From contig VXAU01006135.1 of assembly GCA_013399695.1 (NCBI GenBank), positions 1,559,842 to 1,623,841 on the forward strand: a stretch of DNA of 64,000 nucleotides. The letters run 5' to 3'. Position numbers and translations under genes: made by a program. Numbering within the stretch: position 1 is the stretch's first letter; every line of letters begins with the position of its first letter. Source of the DNA: Formicarius rufipectus (taxonomy: Eukaryota > Chordata > Aves > Passeriformes > Formicariidae). Below, piece after piece: positions 10,936 to 22,000 of the stretch. Under the pieces are notes generated by a model. That model was not told where the DNA came from. It searched no databases and saw nothing but the letters and a program-made list of their open reading frames with translations.

Positions 10936-13229
10936 TTCCTGCTTTTTATGAAATTGAATTACATAATATTTTGATTTTTTTATACTTAAGAAGTAACCAG
11001 AGGTGGAAAACCCTGAGGTCTTAAGTTATGAAAATATTTGGAGAACATTCTAATGCATAGGAAGAATAAAAGCAGGACTTATTTTGCAGTGTCTGAAACC
11101 GAGTTAGCTGTGCCAAAACCCATTCAGTTGTCTGCAAAAAATATTTAACACCATCTGACATATTCACTGTCACTCCATGCTCTGTGAATCAAATCTAAAC
11201 TTATGTGCAAGAAAAAAACCCTACAAACTTATTTTGTCACAAGGAAGCCAGGAATTTGGAAGATGGTCAGCTCCACTTGTCAACAAGAATAAGCAAGAAG
11301 AAAAATAATGGCTTTGACTAACAGAGACAGTCAGAAAGGCCTTCAGTTTGAAAGGGCTGTCTCCCAGAAGAGGAGTTAGCAGCACATGATTTACATCCTT
11401 CTATTTTGTCCAGGGCTTGTTGGATTTCTTGCAGCTAATAACCAGGGGCATCCAGCTTTGGGAATAACATTTGAACACTCAAAAAGAGTAGCCAAATCTC
11501 ATATGTAGGGAACGTCAATAAATATCTGAAGGTTATTTTTCAAAGTTGAATCAGAGTCAGGTCTGGGGTCTTTAGGTTTAATTTCATCTGAGAAATTCAT
11601 GACTTGGGCCCGACCCTTGGAATTCTATATGCGAGCTTGGAAATGTGTGGGTTTGTTAAGTAGGGCACATGCAAATTGATGGCAATTGAAAATGATGACC
11701 ACAGTGTGTCACCACAGGCAACAAACACTGCATTGCAACCAACTTCACCTGAGCATTTATTTCTCCACCAGTCAGACCACTGAAGTTTTCCTTTGGCCAT
11801 TGCTCTTTCACAGCACCTGCAGCTTTTTATTTTTCCTCTAAAGATCATAATTTTATCCCAAAGTTTAGTGACTGTGGCATGTCTAACCCCATCCTGTAGT
11901 GGCAAGGAACTGAATAATTACTTCACAAGTGCTGTATTAAAAGTGGTCCAAAAAATGTTTATGCTGCTCATTAAAGTAATTGGGAATCTGCCTGAGCCAG
12001 AGCTCCTTGCTTTGGTCATGCAATATGAGGAAGGGAAAGTGCTCCAAAAAGTGTTATTTTGTAATTATTTGTGTTGTAATACTACAAAAGGATTTGATTA
12101 GCACGCTTGTGTTTTTAAAATTTAAAGAACAGATGCCACAAAGCAGCATCCCCCCACCATTCCCTAGTGTTTGTCCTCCCGAGTAATGATTAGTTCCCAA
12201 TTTCTAAATGGAAATAAGGTAGCAGAGGGGGGGGAATTTTTTTAAAAGGCAGAAAGGATAATTTTACCTTTAAGTTTGCCTTAGAGATGAAGTTAAAATT
12301 ATATTTGAATTAGAAGTATAGTTAGGATAAAGTTTTCAAAGCTCAGTTATACTCCTCACTGTCTCTTGTAGTGGCAGGGAGTAAAATCTTGGGGCCTCTG
12401 AAGTCATCAGGTTTTGGATACTGGATGAGGACTACAATTTTAACTTTTATTTTTTGTGCACTGACAAATTGAATCTTATGGCACACCACCAAAACAGAGC
12501 AGATATCCTGACCCCAGGCTGCTCTGTAGCAATCAGACAGAAGCAGGCACATGGACATTCACACCTGGAGGGACAAGCCCACTGGGTTGGGAGCGCTGCC
12601 TTGTCATGGAGGAGGAGAAGACACTCAGATCCACTGACTCAAACCTTTGACTGGCACTGGACTGTGAGAGTCAAAATAGAGTGAAACTCTTCATTTCTGT
12701 GCTTCCTTCTTCCTTTGACAAAAAGTTTTGCACTTATCTTTAAGAATAAGCAGTCTTCTTTTGTTTCAAAATGGGGTAAAATATCGAACCTTCTTTCTTG
12801 AGGCAAATTTCAAAAGCAGGCTTGAGATGAGTTGCTTGCATGCTGTTTTCCGTGGCTGTGCTTAGAATCGGGGTGGTTCTCCTGTGAGCAGCCACTCAGC
12901 AGTGGGGAGAGCCAGGCAGCTGTGTATCACTTAACAGGGTACATTGCTCAGTGAGAGCTGCCTGGAAAGGCAGAGGGACAAATGTGAGCATCAAGGGTCC
13001 TGCCTGCATTCTGCTTTCCTACCTCGGACTACAAATCGCCTTCCTTGCCACTTACAGTGTAAGGAGGAGGTGCATTTCTGCAGATCCGTGATAAGATATT
13101 TTTCTCTAGTAAGAAATGCAGTTACTCCACATTTGGAATCTGTTCCTGCCAGGCCCTAGATGCATTAGTATTCCACTGGCAGCTGCCTGTAGGTAGGAAT
13201 ATTGTTTTTGTCCATAACCAGAGGGAACA
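10936..13229. other. Intronic sequence, nothing recognised
   Basis: No repeat family or exon was recognised. The opposing open frames at 11597-11905 (minus) and 11793-12101 (plus) overlap each other and carry no recognisable protein motif. A G9 run (about 12226-12234) followed by T-rich sequence is simple sequence. Confidence 0.5.
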
Positions 13230-13345
13230 ATCAGACTAAGCCGTTCCCCAGCTATAAACCAGCCAAAGTAATTGGGTTTAATTTTAATTTTTGTAATAGC
13301 TTTAAATTAATAGGAGCAGCTGCTGCCACAGTGTGTGGGTGTCCT
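13230..13345. promoter_or_regulatory. Candidate conserved noncoding element
   Basis: The segment contains gtaattgggtttaatttt, gctttaaattaatagg and a CAGCTG E-box at 13317-13322, in otherwise repeat-free sequence. The mix of homeodomain-like and E-box sites in about 100 bp looks enhancer-like. This rests on motif reading only. Confidence 0.3.
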
Positions 13346-14500
13346 TTTCCAGAAGGCATAGAACAAAAAAGGGAAAGAGTAAACAATAGTGTGTCGAGGA
13401 CACAAAGGTTAATTCAAGAACTGAGCAATGTCTTTTCGTTATCAAAAACTCAGTTGGTGATATCTAGCACTGTGTCTCTCTTCTTTCTCTTCCTTTCCCT
13501 TTTTTCTTTTCTTCTTTAATTCCCTGATAAGATCTCAATCTGATTAGGCTCCTGTGTGTAAAGATGTGTTGTTGGTATCTAAATGCTAACTCTTTCTCTA
13601 TATGACTCACAAATAGATTAGCAGTGACAAAGTGCTAGGAGAGATAAAAATAGATTAGCAGTGACAGGAGTACTCTTATAATTATTTTTGGAAGATATGG
13701 TTTGAATTAAGAGTTTGGGCACTTTTTGCCCTGAGAGGGTGAATTTAAACCTAGGAACTGAGGATGGTTTCGGCTGTTGTGTCAGACACCAGATAGTGAA
13801 ATGTCAATACCAGATGTCCTAGACATCAAGATTAGCCATAATAGCCAAATGCAGCCATAAAGTGATGTGTCAAAGTGGATAATAAAACAGATGCTTAGCT
13901 TTTATAATGAAGGGGAAAGGGAATGAAATATCAAAAGTGCCTTTAATACATTAACAAAGTTGTCTTCAACTTGCTTAAAAGTAGAAAGTTATTGAACCAA
14001 GGAGAACTATGTGTCATTTAAACATTAACTATCAGCAGATGAATTTCAATTAGCATTAGCCTTTCTAAAATCCTGAATTTCTTCCTATTGGTCTCATTTT
14101 ACATGAAATTTTTATAGCATAAAGTGAGGCTTGTCCTTTATTATTTCTCCCATGCTAATCTGGAAACAAATAAAGTTCAACAACTCAGCAATATTACTGT
14201 TTAAACTTGCATTATGGTTTGAGGACTGAGAGCTAGAATACATTTACCCACTGCCATATCATCTGCTTGATTTGAGATCAAATGAGGGATGTCCTATAGC
14301 ACTCCAGAGTAAGGGCGAATGATAGAAATATGTTAAGATACTGGAGAAACCTATTAGGTTGGGGTACTGCATGCAGATGGCTGGTGCTATTTTTTCCCTA
14401 CTGATACTTCTTTTAAAAAATGAAAGATTTGGTTTTCTGTTCTTTATATCTGTGGCTTAAATATAATTTTCAGACCTTGGTGATAGGCAAGTGTCTTACT
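13346..14500. other. Intronic sequence with a short direct repeat
   Basis: Apart from the 19-bp direct repeat at 13611-13666, I recognise no repeat family or exon here. Confidence 0.5.
13611..13666. repeat. 19-bp direct repeat, 37-bp period
   Basis: aaatagattagcagtgaca occurs exactly at 13611-13629 and again at 13648-13666, separated by 18 bp. It is a local tandem duplication whose spacer halves have diverged, or a pair of repeated sites. Confidence 0.9.
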
Positions 14501-14501
14501 T

Positions 14502-14530
14502 AACAAACAAACAGACAACAACAACAAAAA
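14502..14530. repeat. (AAAC)n/(ACA)n simple repeat next to the CR1 3' end
   Basis: aacaaacaaacagacaacaa and acaacaaaaa abut the terminal part of the CR1 copy. This A-rich sequence may be the altered target site or unrelated simple sequence. Confidence 0.75.
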
Positions 14531-14537
14531 ATCAGCA

Positions 14538-14896
14538 AATCATAAATTACATTAAGTTGGAAAAGTCCTTTAATATTATCAAGTCCAACCATTAACCCAG
14601 CCCTGCCAATTCCACCACTAAACCAAGTTCCCAAGTGTCACATTTACACATCCTTTAAATACCTTCAGACCCTTCAGCAGCTCCCTTTCCCTTTTCTGGA
14701 CTCACTCCAGCACCTCACTGTCTTTCTTAAAGTGAGGGCCCCAAAACTGAACATGCAGTTTCATGTGGCCTCACCAGTGCTGGGGACAGGGGAACATTCC
14801 CTGTCCTGGTCCTGCTGGCCACACTGTTGCTGGTGCCAGCCAGGATGTTGCTGGCTTTCTTGGCCACCTGGGCACACTGCTGGCTCATGTTCAGTC
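14538..14896 (-). mobile_element. CR1 LINE, 5'-truncated avian copy (3' end)
   Basis: On the + strand the copy begins with cattaagttggaaaagtcct and tatcaagtccaaccattaac, the reverse complement of the avian CR1 3' terminus, then ccagccctgccaattccacc. It continues through tccagcacctcactgtctttcttaaagtgagggcc-like sequence and ends at gctggctcatgttcagtcat. The element reads on the minus strand, with its 3' end at about 14538 and a 5' truncation at about 14896. About 360 bp remains, the usual fate of CR1 insertions. It contains no intact coding sequence. This is the best evidence for a bird. Confidence 0.92.
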
Positions 14897-16483
14897 ATGA
14901 CGCTGAAGTAAATTATTAAAGCCCTGAATGTTCAAGAAGCAGGGAATTACAACGGGGAAATAAATGCTTATTTTGAGTCCAGTTAGCTGCATCACTGGTT
15001 CTTTATTGTACTTTCTCAGGAAGATCTCAATTCCTTTCCATTTCTCTTTGTAGATCCTGAGTCTTGCTGATCAGAGTCCTTAACTGCTGCTAATTGGCAA
15101 ACACGTACTTGTATATAATGAGATGCTTTTGTCCTCTAATTCATATTAACAATGAGAGGCCAAAACTGATGTTCTGCAGCAGACCAGCTTCTCGGAACTG
15201 TTACAAAGAAGCACATTTCTAGAGCTATGTCTGTAAATCTTAGTACATTTTTCCCTCACCGTGATCTGAGTTTAGCTGAGATCTGCTCCCATCATAAGAT
15301 GAGACCTGTTCATAATGTTGTGTAATTGAATCAGATAGAGTCTGCTGGGCCATAGCTTTTTGTTGCCAAACATGACTGGTAAGTTAGTTACAACAAATTG
15401 TAAGCGCATGGCAAGATTGGAGGTGATCTTGTCTAAGCAAAGCTAGAAATTCCATCTAAGAAATGAAAAAAAGCACACAAACGGAAATGGGGAACATCTC
15501 TCATCCATAGAACACATTTTTGTCCCCACTCTGAAATATTACTCATTTCTGTTGAAAAATAACAGAATAATTGGAATTAAGTGAGAGATGGCAGGTGAAT
15601 ATTTGTTATTCCTTAAACAGATACCGGCTTGATAACAACAACATAAATGTCTTTATTATCATTGTTTACCGTCATGTATATTCATTTCTGTCTTGTCAGC
15701 TAAACCAGAATTGTTGAGGAGGGCAGCAGTCCAATTTGGAAAAGGAAGAAATACTCTTTTCTCCTTTGTTTTCTAACTTAGGAGTCAGTTTTCCCTACCT
15801 GAAGTTTTTTGTTTAATTTTTTTTTTTTTTTTAGTGTGTATGTGTGTGTGTGTACTGGTTTTGTTTTGGAGGTGTTTTTGGCTTTTTTAGCCTCAGAAGT
15901 TTCTTTTCTTCCTTTCATTGGCTAGGTGTTGATAAGTATAACCTGACTACTAAGAATAAAAAAAATAAATAAAGATGTCCTGAATTTCAGCAATTCACTT
16001 CTGTCAATGGTGCCTTATACTGATGCTCCTTCATTAGTTATGCCTCATCTCTGTGCTGGTGAATCAGAGCTGTAACAAAGGATGCAGCCACGCTCCAGAC
16101 CCAGGTTTGGCTGGAACCTGTAGAGTTGCACCAGCTTGATAGCAAAGTTGAGGATACTTGAACAGCCTGTGCATCCTTTTGGCTTTGTGGGAGTGGGTTC
16201 CCCTGGTTGTATGATGCTCCCCCTTGCTGTAGTGACTCTGCTAGCCTGGGCACCAGGAGGGAGCTGCAGTCCCAGTAGCTGTGCCATGCCTGTGCTCATG
16301 CCCTGGCAGTTGTCTGCACAGGTGCTCCCAAAACCAGGCTCTGGGATCTGCTCACCAGCTCCTGAGCCGCTCAAGCTGCTCCGCTTCATTGGCTGTAGAG
16401 GAAATCTAAACTTCCCCTCAACCTTTTTTGTTCAGATTTCTTACGCCAACGTACACATGTGTCAATAAGTATAAATACACATG
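14897..16483. other. Intronic sequence leading to the exon
   Basis: 14897-16030 is AT-rich and unrecognised apart from the T16/(GT)n tract at 15817-15854. About 16030-16400 is notably G+C-richer and opens overlapping frames of 114 (minus) and 110 (plus) codons; neither resembles CCP6 or any family I know. Confidence 0.5.
15817..15854. repeat. T16 and (GT)n microsatellite
   Basis: Sixteen T (15817-15832) are followed by about ten GT units with one interruption (gtgtgtatgtgtgtgtgtgt). Confidence 0.9.
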
Positions 16484-16500
16484 TATTTTTGTTTTCTAGG
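16484..16500 (+). other. AGBL4: Splice acceptor of the AGBL4 exon
   Basis: The sequence tatttttgttttctag precedes the exon, with the AG at 16498-16499 and a short T-rich tract before it. The open frame continues upstream of the AG to 16459, so the boundary is set by the splice signal and by loss of resemblance to CCP6 before Gln at 16501. An ATG at 16459 in the same frame is intronic and is not a start. Confidence 0.85.
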
Positions 16501-16716
16501 CAAAGAATACCCTCTAAAAACGTGTATTACTACCGCTGCCCAGACCACAGGAAGAACTATGTCATGTCGTTTGCTTTCTGCTTTGACCGGGAGGATGACA
16601 CTTACCAGTTTGCTTACTGCTACCCCTACACCTATACCCGCCTTCAGCACTATCTTGACAGCCTGCAAAGGAGGAACATGGACTACTACTGCAGGGAACT
16701 GCTGGGACTCAGCGTG
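16500..16716 (+). CDS. AGBL4: AGBL4 (cytosolic carboxypeptidase 6) internal exon
   Basis: AGBL4/CCP6 is a cytosolic M14-family zinc carboxypeptidase that removes glutamates from polyglutamate side chains and tails of tubulin and some other proteins. The exon holds the last base of a split codon and 72 complete codons with no stop. Diagnostic strings include KNVYYYRCPDHRKNYVMSF, FCFDRED and YQFAYCYPYTYTR, which I recognise from CCP6; the related CCP1 and CCP5 differ here. By memory this is about residues 125-200 of the roughly 500-residue human protein, in the beta-rich N-terminal domain ahead of the catalytic domain. The zinc-binding HPGE motif and later histidine are therefore not expected here and are not seen. 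The upstream intron is phase 2: the first base, g, would complete a TGG Trp codon, matching the human Trp-Gln-Arg as I recall it. The exon ends on a full GTG codon (phase 0). Compared with remembered human sequence, the last 14 residues carry several changes (NMDYYCRELLGLSV). No flanking AGBL4 exon was found in the window. Confidence 0.93.
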
Positions 16717-16722
16717 GTAAGT
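16714..16722 (+). other. AGBL4: Splice donor of the AGBL4 exon
   Basis: GTG|gtaagt: the intron starts at 16717 with all six consensus donor bases. In CCP6 the next residues after Ser-Val are Gln-Gln, which are absent downstream of this point, so the exon ends here. Read-through would give Ser-Thr-Arg and reach a stop shortly after 16770. Confidence 0.9.
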
Positions 16723-17819
16723 ACCAGGCACGCTCGCCAGCCAGCAGGCTTCATTATGGATGTCTACCCTTAAATGCTTCCAGAGGATAATCCATCATCC
16801 CTGCTCAAGTAGGCACACGCACATATTTGTTTTAGTGCTATCAGTGACACACGAGGAGGTGTGCCTGCATGGTGAAATATAGACAAATGCTAATTTAATT
16901 TCACAGAAAGTATTTCCTTTGCCATATGTGAGGTGATGCTGAGTTCCCATGTAGGATCAATTCACCTCTAAAGATGTTAAAAGATGAAACTGAAACAGCT
17001 TCATTGAGGAAATGTGATTTTTAAAGTGCTCTGTCCATTTGTCTGTTTGGAATAGCTTTTCTGTTCCGAAAGGAATGTCGGTTTTCTGAAAGAGAAGATA
17101 ACTTTTCCTGGTAAAATAATGCAAAACATACACAAACCATGTCTTTTATGTACTCTTAAAAATGCCTGGGTTGGGGATATGATATTGGAAAGGGGTCAGT
17201 AGTCTCTCTCTAGAGCTTAGTGGTCACACAAAAATGTTGTGTCGTAGTTCTCCTGGAGCAGGAAGAAGGGTTAATGGTAAAGGCTGAACTCCTGCTTGCT
17301 TTGCTATAATCCTTCTCTGAAATGTTGGCTGTTCACGGGATTTGGCAAGCATGACTCAGACACTCCCATGTCAACTCAGAATCATCAGATTAAAAAAAAA
17401 TAATAGCTCAAATTTTGTTGGTTTTTTAAACTTCTGCTTTCTGAGACTTTATAGTGCACTTGTACCACATTCTTAATTTTTTCTCTAAGATTTGGTGTGG
17501 TCTAAACTTGCAGTGTGTTGATTGAAATTGAAAGCTGTGATTGCTGTGAAGGTTGCTGATCCCAGCAGCAGTTTCTTCTTAAAAAGAGACCCAGCATAGA
17601 TTGTGAAAATCAAAATGAAATCATATGTATACCCTGCACTGATATAAATAAAAGGTTTCCAGCATTAAAGCAGAACGTTGAGATCCCTATGGTCTCAACT
17701 TGGAGGAAAAAATTAACTTACGGAGAAGAGTAAAGATGGAAGTAACAAAAGAAGGCATTTTTTAACCCTTTTAGTAGCTTAAGTACAGTTCTTGTTCTAA
17801 AGCTGACTACTGCATATCC
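16723..17819. other. Intronic sequence, nothing recognised
   Basis: The first kilobase after the splice donor is AT-rich and contains no recognised repeat or regulatory cluster. Confidence 0.5.
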
Positions 17820-18075
17820 ATGAACTGGCATTAATAATTAATCATTCCAATTAGGGGAACAAACAATTATAAGGAAAAGGGATATTAAAAAAATAGAAAA
17901 GTAGAATCTGCAGAGGCTGGGGGGAAAGAGCACTATCATCTTAATGTGTAGAGTTTTAATTATTAATCTTAGAGGACAGAGCTGTCATTAATTCCGTCGT
18001 GAAACAGAATTTGTTTCCTTTCACTCTGAAAATAGTGTATAAACAGTCAAATTTGCATATTCATCAAACCCCTGA
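17820..18075. promoter_or_regulatory. Candidate conserved noncoding element with octamer-like and homeodomain-like sites
   Basis: The segment contains cattaataattaatcattcc with ccaattagg (17829-17854), gttttaattattaatc (17953-17968), catta attcc (17986-17995) and ATTTGCATAT (18051-18060), which matches the POU/octamer site ATTTGCAT. No repeat or coding signal overlaps. The combination suggests a developmental enhancer. The locus would suit this: in human AGBL4 neighbours ELAVL4 and DMRTA2. This is motif-based inference. Confidence 0.35.
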
Positions 18076-18650
18076 TCTGACTGAGTGAAACACTGAGGTA
18101 GAAGGATTTTTCTTTTATCTGCATTTTGACAGACAAAGCTATACTCTTAAATCTTGTTAACACTGTGTTACCAGTAGTTGCTAAATATTATTTTTCATAT
18201 TTCAGCAAACTAAACAAACAGATGCCACTCAAAATGTGGCAGGAAACGTGCTGTGTATGAGTCCTGACTTTACATCTATATGTACACACAGGTTATGTTT
18301 TGCAGAAATTGATATGGTAGCATTTCGCAGCTCACCATGCTGATCTGTATAAAAAGCTTCTGTATCAGGCTCATGCTGTAATCCTTGTGAGTAATATTAC
18401 AGTCTCAGAGCATTTCTGGCTTTTCTCCACACACAACTGTCCTAGAACAACTTGGTAATTTAATGTCTTTGCCGAGCTTGAATAGACAATTTCCATAAGT
18501 TCTCTGCGAGTTAAATATTTCAGCATAGAGCTTTGTTGCTATCATACATCTTTAAATGGTGAAAAACAGGATCCTTCATTCCTCACTGCACAGTGCTTCA
18601 TAAAAGCAGAAGCTGGCTGTACTTTGGAGAATTGCGTGCCATATAGGATA
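18076..18650. other. Intronic sequence, nothing recognised
   Basis: No repeat, exon or clear motif cluster was seen. Confidence 0.5.
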
Positions 18651-19060
18651 GATTCAGAGCTAAGAAAGTGAGCTCTGGCCCTGCTCTGGCCCCTTATGTA
18701 AGATAAGAGGAATCAGATTGGCATAAAGAGGCCCTCAGAAGCTCTATTCCTGGCCAAGGGACGATATCCCTGGTAGCACATGGTGAAAGGTAGTTTAAAG
18801 ATGCTGTCTGAGGACAAGCTCTGAAGTCCTCCTGCTGGGCAGGGCTGGAGCAGGAGAACATGTGAGGGCAAGGCTGCAGCTCATCTGCTGAGCTGCCCTG
18901 GAGCTCCTGATACTCTCTGGGGCCTTCCAGGGGAATTTTACAGCCGTGCGCCACCGCCGGTGATTGTGAGGATGGTGAGCAGGTTGGAGCAGTTTCACAT
19001 CTCCTGGGTTGTGGAGTTCTGGGCTGTGTCTCCTGGAGACAGCAGGACCTCACCATAGAT
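18651..19060. other. G+C-rich block with a CpG cluster
   Basis: About 400 bp richer in G+C than its surroundings. At 18943-18962, gccgtgcgccaccgccggtg has four CpG in 20 bases, in a window where CpG is otherwise rare. The 154-codon minus frame covering it (18694-19158) is Ser/Pro/Cys/Gln-rich, has no recognisable domain and lacks evident splice sites. It could be a decayed GC-rich repeat, an intronic regulatory element or a lineage-specific exon; nothing decides this. Confidence 0.4.
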
Positions 19061-22000
19061 CTTTGGGTTTTTAGTTCTCTTTGTCGTGGAACAGTCAAAC
19101 ACAAGTCATAAGAAACCATGCTTAGATGATTACTCCTGAAGTATTTCTGAGTGCACATTTTGCTGCATGTAATGTTTTCAAAGCAATCTAATTTCTAATC
19201 TAATTTCATATTTTCTCTGAAGAAAGTACTATGCTTCCGTTAACTCCTTAAACACTTTCTCTAATTCTATGAAAATTGAAAGTGGAATATCAGTATGGGA
19301 CATGTAATTGTCATTAGGATGCAGAATGGCAAAGTGGTTCAGAGCCAAATGGCAAAGATTCCCATTGCTGGTTTCAATGGGCACCTTAGTGGTTTTATTT
19401 CTGACCTTTTAATATTTATATTCTTTACTTTAGAGAGCTCTCCCACATTCTAGGTGTGCCAAATGGTCTTGAAAATATCCTCTCCTGCAGGAGAGCTAGG
19501 ATGGTCACCCAGGTACCATTGAAACTGCTATTTTCATTCTGCCATCGTTGGCCTGAGGTAACTTCAGACTTTCTGTGGTTTGTCCCAACAGATCAGAGGT
19601 TCAAAATTTGTGAGCATTTTTTTAAATTGCAAAATTAGTTTTTTGCTTATTATTGTTCTGTCTCTCATCTCAGCAAATATTATGCAATATTTTACAGCAT
19701 GCCATAATTAAAAATAATTTTTATCTGTCTTTGAAAATATAAGTACAGGCTCAATTTACTTTTAAAATACATATTTTAAGATACTTATACAGCCACATGT
19801 GCAGTAACAGTTGTGTGTAGCATTATAACCAATAGTTCAGAGTTGGCAAAATTTTTGAGTGTATTGTCATTTGAAGCTGATAGTCCAAGTTACCTGTGTG
19901 TACTTGAAGTGTGTGGACAATTGATGAGACCTCAACCAGTATTCCACTGTCACACAAAATAAACTAAAAGAGTTTTGGATAGCCTGGTTCAACTCCTGCA
20001 GTCCACTTCACTAATCATCACTGGCTGACCAATGTTTTCATTTCTCACTCAAAAGAGAACCAAGATTAATTGGAGACAGATCTTTCATTTCCCCCCATTA
20101 GGCAATGGTGCTTCCAACTGACACTTGAGGAGAATTGCAACTGCACATGCAAACCGCAGGCCTCAAAGGGACTTGCACGGTACACAGAGACTGAAATATG
20201 GAATTCTGTTAAATTAAATATTAAACATACATATTTTAAAACAAGGAGGCAATATGCCTAATGTAGAGCTCTGTAAGTGAGCCAATCTTTCAAGTCAGAT
20301 ATGGAATACTGAATGCCACAGATTGGAACACATGGTGCTTCATCTTGACTCCACACCATTTTGGTGTGTGCTTTTAATTTGCTTAAGCTACTCCTGATTT
20401 ATGGTGGTATCAGAGAGAGCAGAATGGGGCCCTAAGACTCTGAAACTGCACACCAGATGTCACAATGCTGTTCACTGATCCTATAGCCCTTATTTGCCAA
20501 CTGAATGACTTGGTACCCCAGTAAAAATAGTTGATCAGTTCTGCTGTTTGCTACTGGTCCATGTTTAGCTGTCCATTTATGACCATTTTAAAACATGAAG
20601 CAAAGGAAATAGGCAGTTTTTTAAGGTTAAATTTACAATTTTTGCATTCAGCTTTATGTTATATAACAGTTCTGTAAAAGAAAAGTATACTCTTGGTCTT
20701 TGGAAAAAATCAGGAGTTACAGGCTTCTGTGGGGTGTAACATACCTTTGAAATCCTGTTGGTATCAGATCCTGTACTTTCCAATGGATGTGGCTGCAACT
20801 AGGTTGAAATGTCATGCAAATGCAAGTTGTGGTAGTTTACTTGGCCTGGAAAAGGCCACAGAAACAACATATAGAAAAAGTAAACCCACTTTCTCATTTC
20901 TCACTAGTGTAAAAGTGCATCCATGTATATGCTCATGGCACGTGGTCGTCCTCTTTAGTCAGTGGTGTATCTATTTACTCCTATAGTACTGCAGTTCCCA
21001 TAACATTCATAATATGGATGTCATCCCAAAGCTGTATGTGAGATTTCAATGTTCTTACAGCTATTTTCTTAGCTGGGTTGATATCAGCAGAAGTAGAGTT
21101 GGACCTAAAAATAACACCACCAGCAGTTCTTTCTAAAATAAAATATGATTTATGGCATGTAATAGCACAGTGTGCTACCAGGGAAATTATATAAATAACA
21201 TGAAAAATAACAGGGAACTATTCTGTACCATCAGTTTTAAGGAAAATTTCTTCGTCACAATTTAAAGGGAGTTCTGTGAGATAAACTGGCTTGTGGGAAT
21301 CATAGCAAGGAAAGATGGTTGAAACTGTGTTACTGTTGAAAATTACCATCTGTCTGTAGGATTTGTACAACTGTTCATGGTAAAAACAATAAATACTTTG
21401 GTGTAAGTTGGCAGCAATATATAGTTTTTGAAAAAACAAACTCAATAAAATCATTATTTACAGTTAGTATCATGCAAGGTTACTAAATGTATAAGCTGGT
21501 GATTTCTTAAATTCCAGAAAGAGCAGTCTTTGATATAGTAAAATAATTTCTAGGAGGATTTGCATAAATTACTCTTTATCTAACTATGAGTAAAAAAATC
21601 TTAAATTGGGAAGAAGGATTCAGTCTTAAATCCATTTTGAAGCTCACATTTTATAACTACCATTCTTCATTTAAAAAACTGTTGAAAAAAAAATGCTTGG
21701 AACTTCACCAGGAAAAAAAGCTTTGAGCATGAAAAGTCCATTGAGGTAAGAAATTATCTGAGGAAAAAAAGAGTTATTATCCACTTTATTAAGAAGAAAA
21801 GCTCCTGAAAGGAATGACAGCAAATGAAGTATGTGTGGTAAAGTTAGTCTGTACAAACTGGTTTCATGCATAGGTCCTGAGCTACACCCTTTCATCCTGT
21901 AGCCACACAGGGAGACCTTTGGAAAGTCAGTGACCTTTCTGAAGTTTTCACTGGACTTTCTGTAGCTGTGCAGGTTGGCCTTTTACTTCGTGGCTCTTCC

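Larger units (their letters stand above)
1..16499 (+). other. AGBL4: AGBL4 upstream intron (3' part)
   Basis: This is the intron before the exon at 16500; its 5' end lies outside the window. Open frames on both strands are short (at most 131 codons), start at random ATGs, lack splice signals at sensible places and match nothing I know. Interspersed repeats, a gap and simple repeats inside it are listed separately. Confidence 0.85.

Noticed and set aside
16459..16499. ATG at 16459 as the start of a short gene containing the CCP6-like sequence
   Set aside because: The CCP6 match starts exactly at the splice acceptor and the residues before it are intronic translation; this is an internal exon.
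18694..19158. 154-codon minus-strand open frame
   Set aside because: No domain, no codon-use or splice evidence; open because of a G+C-rich block. Kept only as a compositional feature.
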